Positions 26,732-35,530 are shown, counted from the first letter of the stretch. The stretch: DNA of 64,000 nucleotides from an uncultured Chitinophagaceae bacterium (GCA_903870685.1 CAIQDX010000040.1:1-64000), one strand, 5' to 3'. Numbers and translations: made by a program. The notes: generated from the sequence alone by a model not told the origin.

Positions 26732-27967
26732 ATGTCCGTTATAAAACCATTTAAAGCATTACGACCACAAGCACAATTCGCAAAAGAAGTAGCAAGCCGA
26801 CCTTATGATGTGTTGAACTGTGCCGAAGCAAAAATTGAAGCAGAAGGCAATGCAAAATCATTTCTTCATATTACCAAAAGTGAAATTGATTTGAATAGTA
26901 GTGTTGATATTCATTCAACAGCTGTTTATGAAAAAGCAAAAGAAAATTTAGTCGCATTTCTTAAACGAGATATTTTATTTAAAGAAAGTAAACCATGCTA
27001 TTATATTTATCAGTTAATCATGAATGGCAGAAGTCAAACTGGATTGGTTTGTGTTAGCAGCGTTGATGATTATGAAAATAATATCATTAAAAAGCACGAG
27101 TTTACACGTCCAGAAAAAGAACAGGACAGAATTAATCATATCAAAACTTCTGGTGCACAAACTGGAAATGTTTTTTTAGCGTATCGAAATAATAAAGATG
27201 TTGATTTGTTGATTGAAAAATGGAAAACAACAAAATCGCCGGCATACGATTTTATTGCCGATGATAAAATTCAGCACAGCGTTTGGGTTGTTACCGACAA
27301 TGAAGTTGTTCAAAAAATTTCCTCACTTTTCGAAACAAAAATTCCATGTACTTATATTGCCGATGGACATCATCGTGCGGCATCGGCGGCCAAAGTGAGA
27401 AAGGCTTTGGGCGACAAAGCAACTGAATCATCTAATTATTTTTTAACCACATTATTTCCATCGAATCAATTATTCATCATGGATTATAATCGTGTGGTGA
27501 AAGATTTGAATGGATTAAGCGATGAAGAATTTTTATTATCACTCAAAGAAAAATTTGAAGTAAAAACTGTTGGTAAAAAAGCATTTCAGCCAACACAATT
27601 ACATCAGTTTGGAATGTATTTGAATGATAGTTGGTATGAATTAATTGCAAAAGAAGGAACATATACAAACGATCCGATTGGCGTATTGGATGTAACTATC
27701 ATACAAAATAATATATTAGATCCGATATTGAATATTAAAGATCAACGCACTGATACGAGAATTGATTTTATTGGTGGCATCAGAGGATTGAGTGAGTTGG
27801 AAAAACGAGTGAATAGTGGTGAGATGAAAGTGGCGTTCAGCTTATATCCTGTTACAATCGATCAGTTGTTTGATATTGCTGATAGTGGCAATGTTATGCC
27901 GCCAAAAAGTACTTGGTTCGAACCAAAATTACGCGACGGTTTATTAACGCATTTGATTTACGAATAA
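26732..27967 (+). CDS. DUF1015 family protein
   Basis: 411 residues, cytosolic. Typical DUF1015 features: IKPFKALRPQAQFAKEVASRPYDVLN at the start, FTRPEKEQDRINHIKTSGAQTGNVFLAY, and the strongly conserved YIADGHHRAASAAKVRKALG. C-terminal half ends with FEPKLRDGLLTHLIYE. The function is not established; repeated linkage to serC and serA suggests a link to serine metabolism, which is inference. The start at 26732 fits the family. It lies 9 bases before the TPR gene. Confidence 0.9.
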   Translation: MSVIKPFKALRPQAQFAKEVASRPYDVLNCAEAKIEAEGNAKSFLHITKSEIDLNSSVDIHSTAVYEKAKENLVAFLKRDILFKESKPCYYIYQLIMNGRSQTGLVCVSSVDDYENNIIKKHEFTRPEKEQDRINHIKTSGAQTGNVFLAYRNNKDVDLLIEKWKTTKSPAYDFIADDKIQHSVWVVTDNEVVQKISSLFETKIPCTYIADGHHRAASAAKVRKALGDKATESSNYFLTTLFPSNQLFIMDYNRVVKDLNGLSDEEFLLSLKEKFEVKTVGKKAFQPTQLHQFGMYLNDSWYELIAKEGTYTNDPIGVLDVTIIQNNILDPILNIKDQRTDTRIDFIGGIRGLSELEKRVNSGEMKVAFSLYPVTIDQLFDIADSGNVMPPKSTWFEPKLRDGLLTHLIYE

Positions 27968-27976
27968 TTGGATTGA

Positions 27977-28993
27977 ATGAAAAAATTTTTAGCCTTTTGT
28001 TTTCTGATTTCTAGCTTCTATACATCCATTGCTCAGGAGCAGGATGCAAAAAAATTGTATGCCACCGCAAAAGATTTTATGCGACAAGGCGATTATGATA
28101 ACGCCACTCTTGTTTTCGAGAATGCAATAAAAGCGGAACCAAATAATTTAGATATGCTGAAAGACTTTGCATTTCTGAATTTTTTAAAAAGAGACTTTGC
28201 AAAATCAATTGAGATATCAAAAACATTGATTGAAAGAGTTGATGCAGATGAACAATGTTTTCAAATGCTGGGAATGACTTACAAAGCAATTGCAGAATAC
28301 AAGGAATGCAATAAATTATATAAAAGAGGATTGAAAAAATTTCCAACAAGCGGTGTATTGTATAATGATTTTGGGGAGTTACTGGCAATTCAAAAAGATA
28401 TGAATGCTGCTATTGAACAGTGGGAAAACGGAATTGAACTATCACCCAATTACAGTAGCAATTATTTCAATGCCGCAAATTATTATGCAAGAACAAATAA
28501 TTTTTTTAAAGTAATTATTTATGGTGAATTATTTATAAATCTTGAAAGTTATACTGCAAGAACTGCTGATACAAAAGCATTGCTTTTAGAATCGTATAAA
28601 AAATTATTTACTGCCGATGTGTTTGATAAATTAAGTAGCGATAAAAATAATTCAGCATTCGAAAAATTATTTTTTGCAACGTTAGATAAGAGTAAAAGCA
28701 TTGCCGCAGCTGGCATTACAGCGGAAAACCTTACGGCAATTCGTACCAGTTTTGTTTTAAATTGGTTTCACGAAAAAAATAATTTAAAATTTCCTTTTCG
28801 TTTATTCGATCATCAGCAATATTTATTAAGAGAAGGATTGTTTGATGCATATAACCAATGGATATTTGGTGCGGCAACAAGTCCGTCGGCATATCAAACC
28901 TGGATTCAAACACACGATAAACAAGCTGCTGATTTTAAATTGTTTCAACAAAGCAGAGTTTTTAAAATTCCATCCGGACAATATTATCGGTAA
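27977..28993 (+). CDS. Exported TPR-repeat protein
   Basis: 338 residues with a signal peptide (MKKFLAFCFLISSFYTSIAQ). Residues 25-200 contain TPR-like helices (AKDFMRQGDYDNATLVFENAIKAEPNN, LYNDFGELLAIQKDMNAAIEQWENGIELSPN); the C-terminal 130 residues have no recognised domain. Probably a periplasmic scaffold protein. It follows the DUF1015 gene by nine bases and is closed by a strong terminator, so serC, DUF1015 and this gene look like one operon. Confidence 0.8.
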   Translation: MKKFLAFCFLISSFYTSIAQEQDAKKLYATAKDFMRQGDYDNATLVFENAIKAEPNNLDMLKDFAFLNFLKRDFAKSIEISKTLIERVDADEQCFQMLGMTYKAIAEYKECNKLYKRGLKKFPTSGVLYNDFGELLAIQKDMNAAIEQWENGIELSPNYSSNYFNAANYYARTNNFFKVIIYGELFINLESYTARTADTKALLLESYKKLFTADVFDKLSSDKNNSAFEKLFFATLDKSKSIAAAGITAENLTAIRTSFVLNWFHEKNNLKFPFRLFDHQQYLLREGLFDAYNQWIFGAATSPSAYQTWIQTHDKQAADFKLFQQSRVFKIPSGQYYR

Positions 28994-29007
28994 TAAAAAA
29001 ATTTTAT

Positions 29008-29041
29008 AAGTCGTTCTGAAATTTCAGAACGACTTTTTTAT
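29008..29041 (+). terminator. Terminator of the serC operon
   Basis: AAGTCGTTCTGAAA (29008-29021) is followed at once by its complement TTTCAGAACGACTT and a run of T. A 10- to 12-bp stem with a small loop. Confidence 0.9.
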
Positions 29042-29074
29042 TTCAAGCTATTTGACTATTTTGTAAAGTCTTTA

Positions 29075-29125
29075 AAAAGATGAATAGAATTGTTGCAGTA
29101 CAAGTGTGCGACGCAACCGGAGTTG
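29075..29125 (-). repeat. Dispersed repeat, copy C
   Basis: On the minus strand it carries GTTGCGTCGCACACTTGTAC (29098-29117), identical over 20 bases to the core of the copy at 53937-53956, followed by TGCAACAATTCTATTCATC. It lies in the 180-base gap between the serC operon terminator and the acyl-CoA ligase gene. Confidence 0.8.
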
Positions 29126-29173
29126 AAAAATATTCTATTGCCGACCTAATAAAATATCTTAACGATTGTAACC

Positions 29174-30961
29174 ATGACAACTACCAAAAGATTGTTTGAT
29201 GCTATTGACCATCAATTAGCAAAATTTCCCAAGCAAGATATGTTTGCCGCAAAAGAAAATGGGCAATGGAAAAAGTATAGCACGCAAGCAGTAAAAGAGA
29301 TCGTAAATAAATTTAGTGCAGGGCTTTTGCAATTAGGTGTCAGCGCTAATGATATGACTGCGGAAGGGTGTGATAAAATTGCTATCATCAGCAACAACAG
29401 ACCAGAATGGTTATTTACTGATTTAGCTGCTCAACAAATTGGTGCTGTATTAGTGCCGGTTTATCCTACAACCAATTCTAGTGAATTAGAATTTATTTTT
29501 AATAATGCTGCGGTAAAATACATTTTTGTAAGTAGTGTTGATCTGTTAGAAAAAGTAAAAGCAATTCAATCCAATATTCCGTCGCTAAAAAATATTTATA
29601 CTTTCAATCAAATAGAAGGTGCAGATCATTGGAGTAAAGTAACAGCATTAGCCGATGATATATCATTACAACAAGTTGAAAAAATTAAAAAAGCAATTCC
29701 TGTTTCGCATCTAGCAACGATTATCTATACATCAGGCACAACAGGTGTTCCAAAAGGTGTAATGCTTAGTCATTCTAATTTGTACACTTGTTTGGAATAT
29801 AGTAGAAAAAGTTTTCCTTTCGAAGATGCTCCAAATAATAAAGCATTAAGCTTTTTACCGCTCAATCATATTTTCGAAAAGATCATCACGTACATTTATT
29901 TATATAGCGGTGTTGGGATTTATTATGCCGAAAGTTTAGAAACTATTGGCGATAATTTAAAAGAGATCAAGCCTAATGGTTTTTCAACTGTGCCAAGATT
30001 ATTAGAAAAAGTGTACGAAAGAATTATGCTAGCAGGCACACATTTAAAAGGGTTCAAGAAAAGTTTATTTTATTGGGCCGTTGCATTAGGTGAAAGATAT
30101 GATAATCAAATTAGCGGTGGTTGGTGGTATAATTTTCAATTGGCATTGGCTAATAAATTAATTTTTCAAAGATGGAGGGAAGCTTTAGGTGGTAACATAG
30201 AATATATGGTAACGGGCGGCGCTGCTTGTCCTGTAAAATTGTTGCGCATTTTCAACGCAGCGCAAATTAAAGTGTACGAAGGCTATGGCCCAACAGAAAA
30301 CAGTCCGGTAATAAGTATAAACAGAAAAGGAAAAGACGGAACTAAATTTGGAACTGTTGGTCCTGCATTAGATGGCATCGAAGTAAAATTGGCTGAAGAT
30401 GGTGAAATACTTGTAAAAGGAACAACAGTGATGGAAGGATATTATAAACGTCCTGATCTTACTGCCGAAACAATTATTGATGGTTGGTTACACACAGGAG
30501 ATATTGGTGTTTGGATAGATCAAAAATTTTTAAAAATAACCGATCGCAAAAAAGAACTCTTTAAAACAAGCGGCGGCAAATATGTTGCGCCTGCGCCTAT
30601 CGAAAATAAATTCAGAGAAAGCGGTTTCGTAGAACAGATATTATTAATTGGTGATGATAAAAAATTTGTAAGTGCATTAATTGTTCCATCATTCAGCAAT
30701 CTTGCTATTTGGATGAAAGAGAATAATATCCCATACAATACAAATGAAGAAGCCATTAAAAACCCGCAAGTGTTGCAGATGTTTGAAACGTTGGTAGAAA
30801 GTATTAATCCTTCATTCAATCATGTGGAGCAAGTAAAGAAATTTGAATTGTTATCTCATGAGTGGACAGTTGATACGGGAGAAATGACTCCAACATTTAA
30901 ATTAAAAAGAAAAGTGATCATGGAAAAATATAAAGAAGCGTTGGATAGAATTTATAATTAG
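29174..30961 (+). CDS. Long-chain acyl-CoA synthetase (AMP-forming)
   Basis: 595 residues. Activates fatty acids to acyl-CoA through an acyl-adenylate. The AMP-binding P loop YTSGTTGVPKGVMLSH is clear, followed by FLPLNHIFEK, VYEGYGPTENSPVIS, WLHTGDIG and ITDRKKELFKTSGGKYVAP, the signatures of the FAA1/FadD15-like branch. The C-terminal lysine lies in TPTFKLKRK. It may feed beta-oxidation or phospholipid remodelling. Apparently monocistronic; a copy of the dispersed repeat lies on each side. Confidence 0.92.
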   Translation: MTTTKRLFDAIDHQLAKFPKQDMFAAKENGQWKKYSTQAVKEIVNKFSAGLLQLGVSANDMTAEGCDKIAIISNNRPEWLFTDLAAQQIGAVLVPVYPTTNSSELEFIFNNAAVKYIFVSSVDLLEKVKAIQSNIPSLKNIYTFNQIEGADHWSKVTALADDISLQQVEKIKKAIPVSHLATIIYTSGTTGVPKGVMLSHSNLYTCLEYSRKSFPFEDAPNNKALSFLPLNHIFEKIITYIYLYSGVGIYYAESLETIGDNLKEIKPNGFSTVPRLLEKVYERIMLAGTHLKGFKKSLFYWAVALGERYDNQISGGWWYNFQLALANKLIFQRWREALGGNIEYMVTGGAACPVKLLRIFNAAQIKVYEGYGPTENSPVISINRKGKDGTKFGTVGPALDGIEVKLAEDGEILVKGTTVMEGYYKRPDLTAETIIDGWLHTGDIGVWIDQKFLKITDRKKELFKTSGGKYVAPAPIENKFRESGFVEQILLIGDDKKFVSALIVPSFSNLAIWMKENNIPYNTNEEAIKNPQVLQMFETLVESINPSFNHVEQVKKFELLSHEWTVDTGEMTPTFKLKRKVIMEKYKEALDRIYN

Positions 30962-30974
30962 GTTTTTTTGTTAC

Positions 30975-31040
30975 GAGCTTTTGTTTTTCATGGCAACATC
31001 GTTGCGTCGCACTCTTGTACACTTAGTACATTACTCAACT
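30975..31040 (+). repeat. Dispersed repeat, copy D
   Basis: Begins with GAGCTTTTGTTTTTCATGG and carries the core GTTGCGTCGCACTCTTGTAC at 31001-31020. It fills the space between the convergent acyl-CoA ligase and GNAT genes, where a terminator would be expected, and reaches the GNAT stop codon. Confidence 0.8.
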
Positions 31041-31492
31041 TTTTTATAAACATCCGGATTAAACCGCGTCATAAATCTATTTGATAGTTCTTCGGTAACT
31101 CTTGTCCAGCCAAATTGTTCATATAAACCGTGTGCATCTTTTGTACCTAACAACCATCTTCTTAAGTTTAATAATTCGGGATGCGATATAATAGTTGCCA
31201 TTAAAAATTTTGATAAACCTTTTCCTCTGTATTCTTTCAAAACAAAAACATCAGCCAAATAAGCAAATGTTGTTTTATCGGTTATTAATCTTGCGAAACC
31301 AATTTGTTCTTGCAAATGATATAGACCAAAACATAAAGAATGTTCGATAGAATTCTTAACTGTTTCGAAAGGAATATCTTTAGCCCAATAACTTTCTTGC
31401 GATAAATACTTGTGTATAACTTCAATATTTAATTTTGAAGTATCGGTACTAATCAGGTAATCGTCCTTACTATTTTCATAAAAACTATTCAT
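31031..31492 (-). CDS. GNAT family N-acetyltransferase
   Basis: 153 residues, a minimal GNAT domain. LADVFVLKEYRGKGLSKFLMATIISHPEL contains the acetyl-CoA loop (R-G-K-G-L), and GLYEQFGWTRV is motif B. The N terminus begins a little before the fold, and the C terminus ends after FMTRFNPDVYKKVE. Closest resemblance is to small arylamine- or antibiotic-type acetyltransferases; substrate unknown. Its first eight bases overlap the end of the pseudouridine synthase gene, so the two are co-transcribed. Confidence 0.85.
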   Translation of the reverse strand: MNSFYENSKDDYLISTDTSKLNIEVIHKYLSQESYWAKDIPFETVKNSIEHSLCFGLYHLQEQIGFARLITDKTTFAYLADVFVLKEYRGKGLSKFLMATIISHPELLNLRRWLLGTKDAHGLYEQFGWTRVTEELSNRFMTRFNPDVYKKVE

Positions 31493-32072
31493 GAAATAAT
31501 TTTTTGTAAATAATTTTTTTTGAAAGTTCTATCATTTCTCCGGGTTTCAAATCATTCAATTCAATTTTTTCAATGCGATAACGAATCAATCTTAAAGTTG
31601 GAAAACCAATCGATGCTGACATCTTTCTTACTTGTCTATTCTTACCTTCTGTTAAAATAATTTTTATCCAAGCTGCAGGAATTTCTTTTCTGAAACGAAT
31701 CGGTGGAATACGTTCAACAACATTTGGTTCTGTTTCAAATAATGATGCAATACATTTTTTTGTATGATATTTTTTTCCATCAACGGTAATATCAACGCCT
31801 TGTTGTATTTGCTGTAATGCTTTCTGTGTGGGCATTCCGTCAACCTGAACCCAGTATTCTCTTTCGTGTAAAAAATTGGGATGTAATAAACGATGATTCA
31901 AATTTGTATCGTTCGTTAATAATAATAATCCTTCACTATCGTAATCTAATCTTCCAACCGGATAAACATCTTTTGCAACAGCAAAATAATTTTTCAATGT
32001 TTGTTTATCATGTTGCGAAGTGAATTGCGATAATACTTGGTATGGTTTATATGTTATAAAATAGTGCAACAT
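31485..32072 (-). CDS. rluE: 23S rRNA pseudouridine synthase, RluE/RsuA family
   Basis: 195 residues. Isomerises uridine to pseudouridine in rRNA. The catalytic Asp lies in YPVGRLDYDSEGLLLLTND; the second family block is ILTEGKNRQVRKMSASIGFPTLRLIR. There is no N-terminal S4 domain, which fits RluE (E. coli target U2457) better than RsuA or RluB, so the symbol is a best guess. A strong intrinsic terminator ends nine bases before the ATG; transcription must either read through it or start very close to the gene. Confidence 0.85.
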   Translation of the reverse strand: MLHYFITYKPYQVLSQFTSQHDKQTLKNYFAVAKDVYPVGRLDYDSEGLLLLTNDTNLNHRLLHPNFLHEREYWVQVDGMPTQKALQQIQQGVDITVDGKKYHTKKCIASLFETEPNVVERIPPIRFRKEIPAAWIKIILTEGKNRQVRKMSASIGFPTLRLIRYRIEKIELNDLKPGEMIELSKKIIYKKLFHE

Positions 32073-32080
32073 CGTTCAAT

Positions 32081-32148
32081 AAAAAAATCCCGCAGATGCG
32101 GGACTTTGTATATGGATGGGTTAGTAAGTACTGGGAAATAAATTTCCC
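32081..32148 (-). ncRNA. Candidate 68-nt structured RNA or attenuated leader upstream of rluE
   Basis: A complete small transcription unit on the minus strand: a promoter (32153-32183), predicted start at 32148, a first hairpin GGGAAAT-TT-ATTTCCC (32133-32148) at the very 5' end, a single-stranded stretch, then a second hairpin TCCCGCA-TC-TGCGGGA (32088-32103) followed by seven T. No open reading frame of note lies inside. It may be a free small RNA, or an attenuator that controls rluE nine bases downstream. No known family was recognised. Confidence 0.5.
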
Positions 32149-32152
32149 TACA

Positions 32153-32183
32153 CAATATTATAAATAGTTTTCGCCAATACAAA
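32153..32183 (-). promoter_or_regulatory. Promoter of the candidate small RNA
   Basis: On the minus strand TTTG (32180-32183), 19 bases, then TAATATTG (32153-32160), seven of eight matches to TAnnTTTG. Counting five bases past the final G gives a start at 32148, exactly the first G of the 5' hairpin. Confidence 0.5.
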
Positions 32184-32423
32184 AAAAATAGCAAACAATT
32201 TTATTAACATTTTTGTTTGATATGTGAATTGCAAGAAACGTTTTTAATGAAATGATTGGAATATTGTTTGCAATTTTTTTAATAAAACGAGATGAAATTT
32301 TTTTTCGATGATAATTAAAACCTGTCTGTTGTTAATGAAAGAAGTAAATATTTTTTGAGTAAAACATATTTTAAAAGGCAAAATAATTTTTTGAAACTGT
32401 GATAATGAAGATGCAATATTCTT
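32161..32423. other. Non-coding AT-rich gap
   Basis: Apart from the -33 box of the small RNA promoter at its left edge, this stretch between the candidate small RNA and the lpxD promoter holds no gene, hairpin or repeat that I can support. It is very AT-rich and has homopolymer runs. Confidence 0.6.
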
Positions 32424-32450
32424 TTTGCTGCGACATGCTTATTACCTTTG
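32424..32450 (+). promoter_or_regulatory. lpxD promoter
   Basis: TTTG (32424-32427) and TACCTTTG (32443-32450), a full match to TAnnTTTG, with a 15-base spacer, slightly shorter than ideal. The start of transcription would be near 32455, which favours ATG 32469 as the start codon over the in-frame TTG at 32448 inside the promoter. Confidence 0.55.
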
Positions 32451-32468
32451 CCACACAAAATTTATAGT

Positions 32469-33416
32469 ATGAAATTTCCTTCACCTGTTTCTTTGCAATG
32501 GATCGCAACATTAATTGATGCTGAATTAATTGGCAACATCAATGCCGAAGCTACTGGCATCAACGAATTACATAAAGTTTTACAAGGTGATCTTGCTTTT
32601 GTAGATCATCCAAAATATTACAATACTTGTTTAAACAGTGATGCAAGTTTTATTATCATCAACAATAAAGATGTTACAATACCAACCGGAAAAGCGTTGC
32701 TTGTTACTGCAGAACCTTTTGAGGCATATTTAAAAATTGTAAATCATTTTCGTCCTTTCACTCCTTCCAATAAATCAATAAGCGATTCGGCTATCATTGG
32801 CGATGCAACTGTTATTATGCCCAATGCTTTCATTGGTAATCATGTTAGCATCGGCAATAATTGTATCATTCATCCAAACGTTGTAATTAATGATTACACC
32901 GTTATTGGAAATAACGTAATTATACAAGCAGGAACTGTAATTGGTGGCGATGCATTTTATTATAATGGAAAAAAGAACAGAGAAGTTATGTATAAACGAA
33001 TGCAGAGTTGTGGTAATGTTGTGATTGAAGATAATGTTGAGATTGGCTGCAACTGCACAATTGATCGTGGTGTTACTTCTGAAACAAGAATTGGCAAAGG
33101 AACAATGATTGATAATTTAGTTCATTTAGGTCACGAAGTTGTTGTTGGAAAAAATTGTTTGATCGCAACACAAGTTGGAATTGCCGGCGCAACAACTTTA
33201 GAAGATGGTGTTATTTTGTGGGGACAGGTTGGCGTGAACAAAACTATTACAATTGGTGCCGGTGCAGTTGTTATGGGACAAGCTGGTGTTACCAATACAA
33301 TAAAAGGAAATAAAGTTTATATGGGCACGCCGGCAATTGATGCCGGAGAAAAAAGAAGAGAATTTGTTTGGGCTAAACGTATTCCTGAATTATGGAAGAA
33401 AGTAATGGAATCATAA
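32469..33416 (+). CDS. lpxD: UDP-3-O-acylglucosamine N-acyltransferase LpxD
   Basis: 315 residues. Adds the N-linked 3-hydroxyacyl chain to UDP-acylglucosamine in lipid A synthesis. The N-terminal uridine-binding domain (residues 1-90, with GINELHKVLQGDLAFVDHPKYY) is followed by the left-handed beta-helix of hexapeptide repeats (about 100-280), including IDNLVHLGHEVVVGKNCLIATQVGIAGAT with the catalytic His, and a C-terminal helix. The gene stands alone, not with lpxC/fabZ, so it could be the second LpxD-like copy many Bacteroidota have. Its stop overlaps the convergent SDR gene. Confidence 0.87.
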   Translation: MKFPSPVSLQWIATLIDAELIGNINAEATGINELHKVLQGDLAFVDHPKYYNTCLNSDASFIIINNKDVTIPTGKALLVTAEPFEAYLKIVNHFRPFTPSNKSISDSAIIGDATVIMPNAFIGNHVSIGNNCIIHPNVVINDYTVIGNNVIIQAGTVIGGDAFYYNGKKNREVMYKRMQSCGNVVIEDNVEIGCNCTIDRGVTSETRIGKGTMIDNLVHLGHEVVVGKNCLIATQVGIAGATTLEDGVILWGQVGVNKTITIGAGAVVMGQAGVTNTIKGNKVYMGTPAIDAGEKRREFVWAKRIPELWKKVMES

Positions 33417-34382
33417 ATGATGTTTCATTTTTAATTCTTCGCAAATTCTTTTAATTGAAATATTGATAGGTGTGTAATTGAAGTTGGGTAGGTAGGTTAA
33501 TAATTTTTCATTATTAAAATTCACTTTTGACAAAGCAGCTTTTGCAGTTTCTTTTGTAAGCAATGGTTCATTTCCTGTAATATTTGCTTTCAATGCTTCT
33601 AAGCGCCAAACAATACTCGCTAAAAATGGTGTTACTTTTAAAAACGGTTGACGTTTGCCAAAATTTTTTGCGATCTCAGAAAATACTTCTTTGAAAGATA
33701 TATTTTCAGCACAAATAATATAACGTTCATTATTTGAAGTGCTTTGCATTAACATCATCATTGCCATAACAACATCTTTAACATCAACGAATCCGGTTAC
33801 TCCGGTTGAATACCATGGAAATTGGTAGTATGCAGATTTAAAAATTTCGGATGAGCCTTTTTCCCAATCGCCAGCACCTAAAATAATAACCGGATTTATG
33901 ATAGCAGCATTTAATCCTTCGGCAATGCCACGCCAAACTTCTTTCTCGGCTAAGTATTTACTTTTACCATATTCACTGTTATCACCATCTTCGGTCCAAT
34001 TCATTTTTTCATCAACAACAATTCCTTGTTTTGTTTTTCCTAAAGCAGCAACAGAACTTACAAACAATAATTTTTTGATGTTGTTATTTAAACAAGCATT
34101 TACAACGTTGGCGGTTCCTTCAACATTTGTTTTATGAAGAATTTCTTTTTTCTTTGGATTGAATGAAACCATTGCGGCGCAATGAAAAACCTCATCAATA
34201 TCTTTCATGGCTTCTTCCAAAGAAATGATATCAAGAATATCTGCCCTAACCCAATCAATACCATCAGGCATTTCGGAAGGAATAGAGTTTCGATAAATTG
34301 CCCTGACTTTTTTATCGCCTTTAACTAATTCCTGAACAAGATGCGAACCCAACAAACCACTTGCACCGGTAACTAATATCAT
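33411..34382 (-). CDS. Extended SDR family NAD(P)-dependent epimerase/reductase
   Basis: 323 residues. The Rossmann motif TGASGLLGSHLVQEL opens the protein; DIDEVFHCAAMVSFNP, LLFVSSVAALG and the catalytic YGKSK (Tyr-x-x-x-Lys) follow. Overall it looks most like dihydroflavonol-4-reductase-type enzymes, with NPVIILGAGDWEKGSS forming the substrate side. The substrate in bacteria is unknown. The 3' end overlaps lpxD by six bases on the other strand. TACTTTCG about 20 bases upstream of its ATG may be its -7 box. Confidence 0.88.
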   Translation of the reverse strand: MILVTGASGLLGSHLVQELVKGDKKVRAIYRNSIPSEMPDGIDWVRADILDIISLEEAMKDIDEVFHCAAMVSFNPKKKEILHKTNVEGTANVVNACLNNNIKKLLFVSSVAALGKTKQGIVVDEKMNWTEDGDNSEYGKSKYLAEKEVWRGIAEGLNAAIINPVIILGAGDWEKGSSEIFKSAYYQFPWYSTGVTGFVDVKDVVMAMMMLMQSTSNNERYIICAENISFKEVFSEIAKNFGKRQPFLKVTPFLASIVWRLEALKANITGNEPLLTKETAKAALSKVNFNNEKLLTYLPNFNYTPINISIKRICEELKMKHHL

Positions 34383-34445
34383 AAAATAGTTTTATCGAAA
34401 GTAAATGAAAAGAATTGTTGAATGAATATTTTTTTAGAGATAATT

Positions 34446-34862
34446 CTACTTACAATTTTTGCAAATGCCACTTGCAACAACATCGGTACAATGTGGTGTA
34501 AATCCTTTTGGTAAATTAATTTCCGGAACAGTGATATGATCTAAGCAATAAGTTGTGCCGCATATGTCACAAATAAAATGAACATGATTATCGTTGTGTT
34601 TGCCTTGTGTGCATTCATCTTTACACAAAGCATACAGCACCGAATTATCGGCAGTTGGAATGGTATGGATGATTCCTTTTTCTACAAAAGTTTGTAATGT
34701 GCGATAAATGGTAACACGATCGTAGCTTTCATCGGTCTTGTTTTCAATATCGGCATGCGCCAACGCAGATCTTGATTCGTGAAACAATTCAAGAATTTTT
34801 GCACGACTTTCCGTTACGCTTAATTGATTTCGTTTTAATATTTCTGCAATATCATTTTTCAT
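34446..34862 (-). CDS. Fur family metal-responsive transcriptional regulator
   Basis: 138 residues. Winged helix at residues 5-75 (LSVTESRAKILELFHESRSALAHADIENKTDESYDRVTIYRTLQTFVEKGIIH), then the dimerisation and metal domain with HFICDICGTTYCLDH and a terminal CKNC giving a Cys4 structural zinc site. Could be Fur, Zur or PerR; the neighbours (SCO copper chaperone, merC) favour a metal-handling role. It follows the SCO gene by 17 bases and is in one operon with it. Confidence 0.9.
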   Translation of the reverse strand: MKNDIAEILKRNQLSVTESRAKILELFHESRSALAHADIENKTDESYDRVTIYRTLQTFVEKGIIHTIPTADNSVLYALCKDECTQGKHNDNHVHFICDICGTTYCLDHITVPEINLPKGFTPHCTDVVASGICKNCK

Positions 34863-34879
34863 CTGGAAGAGTAATTGAT

Positions 34880-35530
34880 TTAATTAAAAATACCGTTTGC
34901 AAAATTTCCCTTCATCGCTTTTTCTTTCAGTAAACTTTTGATATCGATTTTTAATTTTTCTATTTCATTGTCTTTTAAACCATCATAAACACCGCCTCGA
35001 ACCTTTCCGTTTTTATCTATCAAAGCAAAAAATTGTGTGTGAATGAAATCATCTTTAATATCTGCCACAACATTTTTCGGATCATCAATGCCGTAACTGA
35101 ACCTTGCCATTTTATATAAACTATCTTTTCGGCCGGTTAAGAAAACCCATTTCTTATTATCAACTTTTAAAGAATCGGAATAATGTTTCATTTTAGGAAC
35201 TGAATCGTTGTCAGGATCGCAGGAATGAGATACAATTATAAAATCCGGATTGTCTTTAAACTCGTCGTATATTTTTTTCATGTTGAAGTTCATCTTTGGA
35301 CAAATGCCTTTGCACGATGTAAAAAAATAATTCACCACACAAACTTTGCCTTGCATATCTGCATTGGTAAAAGCAATGCCATCCTGATTTGGGAAAGAAA
35401 ATGGCTGCACGAAACCTCTTTTATCTAAACTGCTTTTTGAAAGTATATCGGTTCCATTGAATGCAAAAAAATAAAATCCTATTATCAATACAATGAAGAA
35501 CCCGAGATAAAATAATAATTTTTTGTTCAT
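34880..35530 (-). CDS. SCO1/SenC family copper chaperone
   Basis: 216 residues with an N-terminal membrane anchor (LLFYLGFFIVLIIGFYFFAF). The thioredoxin-like fold has Cys73-x-x-x-Cys77 in FFTSCKGICPKM and the distal His in DDFIHTQFFALID, the usual copper ligands. SCO proteins deliver copper to the CuA site of cytochrome oxidase or act as thiol reductases. Divergent from merC across a 96-base region holding a palindrome; upstream of the Fur-like gene in one operon. Confidence 0.93.
   Translation of the reverse strand: MNKKLLFYLGFFIVLIIGFYFFAFNGTDILSKSSLDKRGFVQPFSFPNQDGIAFTNADMQGKVCVVNYFFTSCKGICPKMNFNMKKIYDEFKDNPDFIIVSHSCDPDNDSVPKMKHYSDSLKVDNKKWVFLTGRKDSLYKMARFSYGIDDPKNVVADIKDDFIHTQFFALIDKNGKVRGGVYDGLKDNEIEKLKIDIKSLLKEKAMKGNFANGIFN

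Noticed and set aside
29081-29197. A 38-codon plus-strand frame before the acyl-CoA ligase gene
   Set aside because: It reads through a copy of the dispersed repeat and overlaps the start of the ligase gene in another frame; no conserved sequence.
29081-31040. Composite transposon around the acyl-CoA ligase gene (repeat copies C and D in opposite orientation)
   Set aside because: The gene is an ordinary housekeeping enzyme with no transposase or target duplication visible; single copies elsewhere in the window argue against a defined mobile unit.
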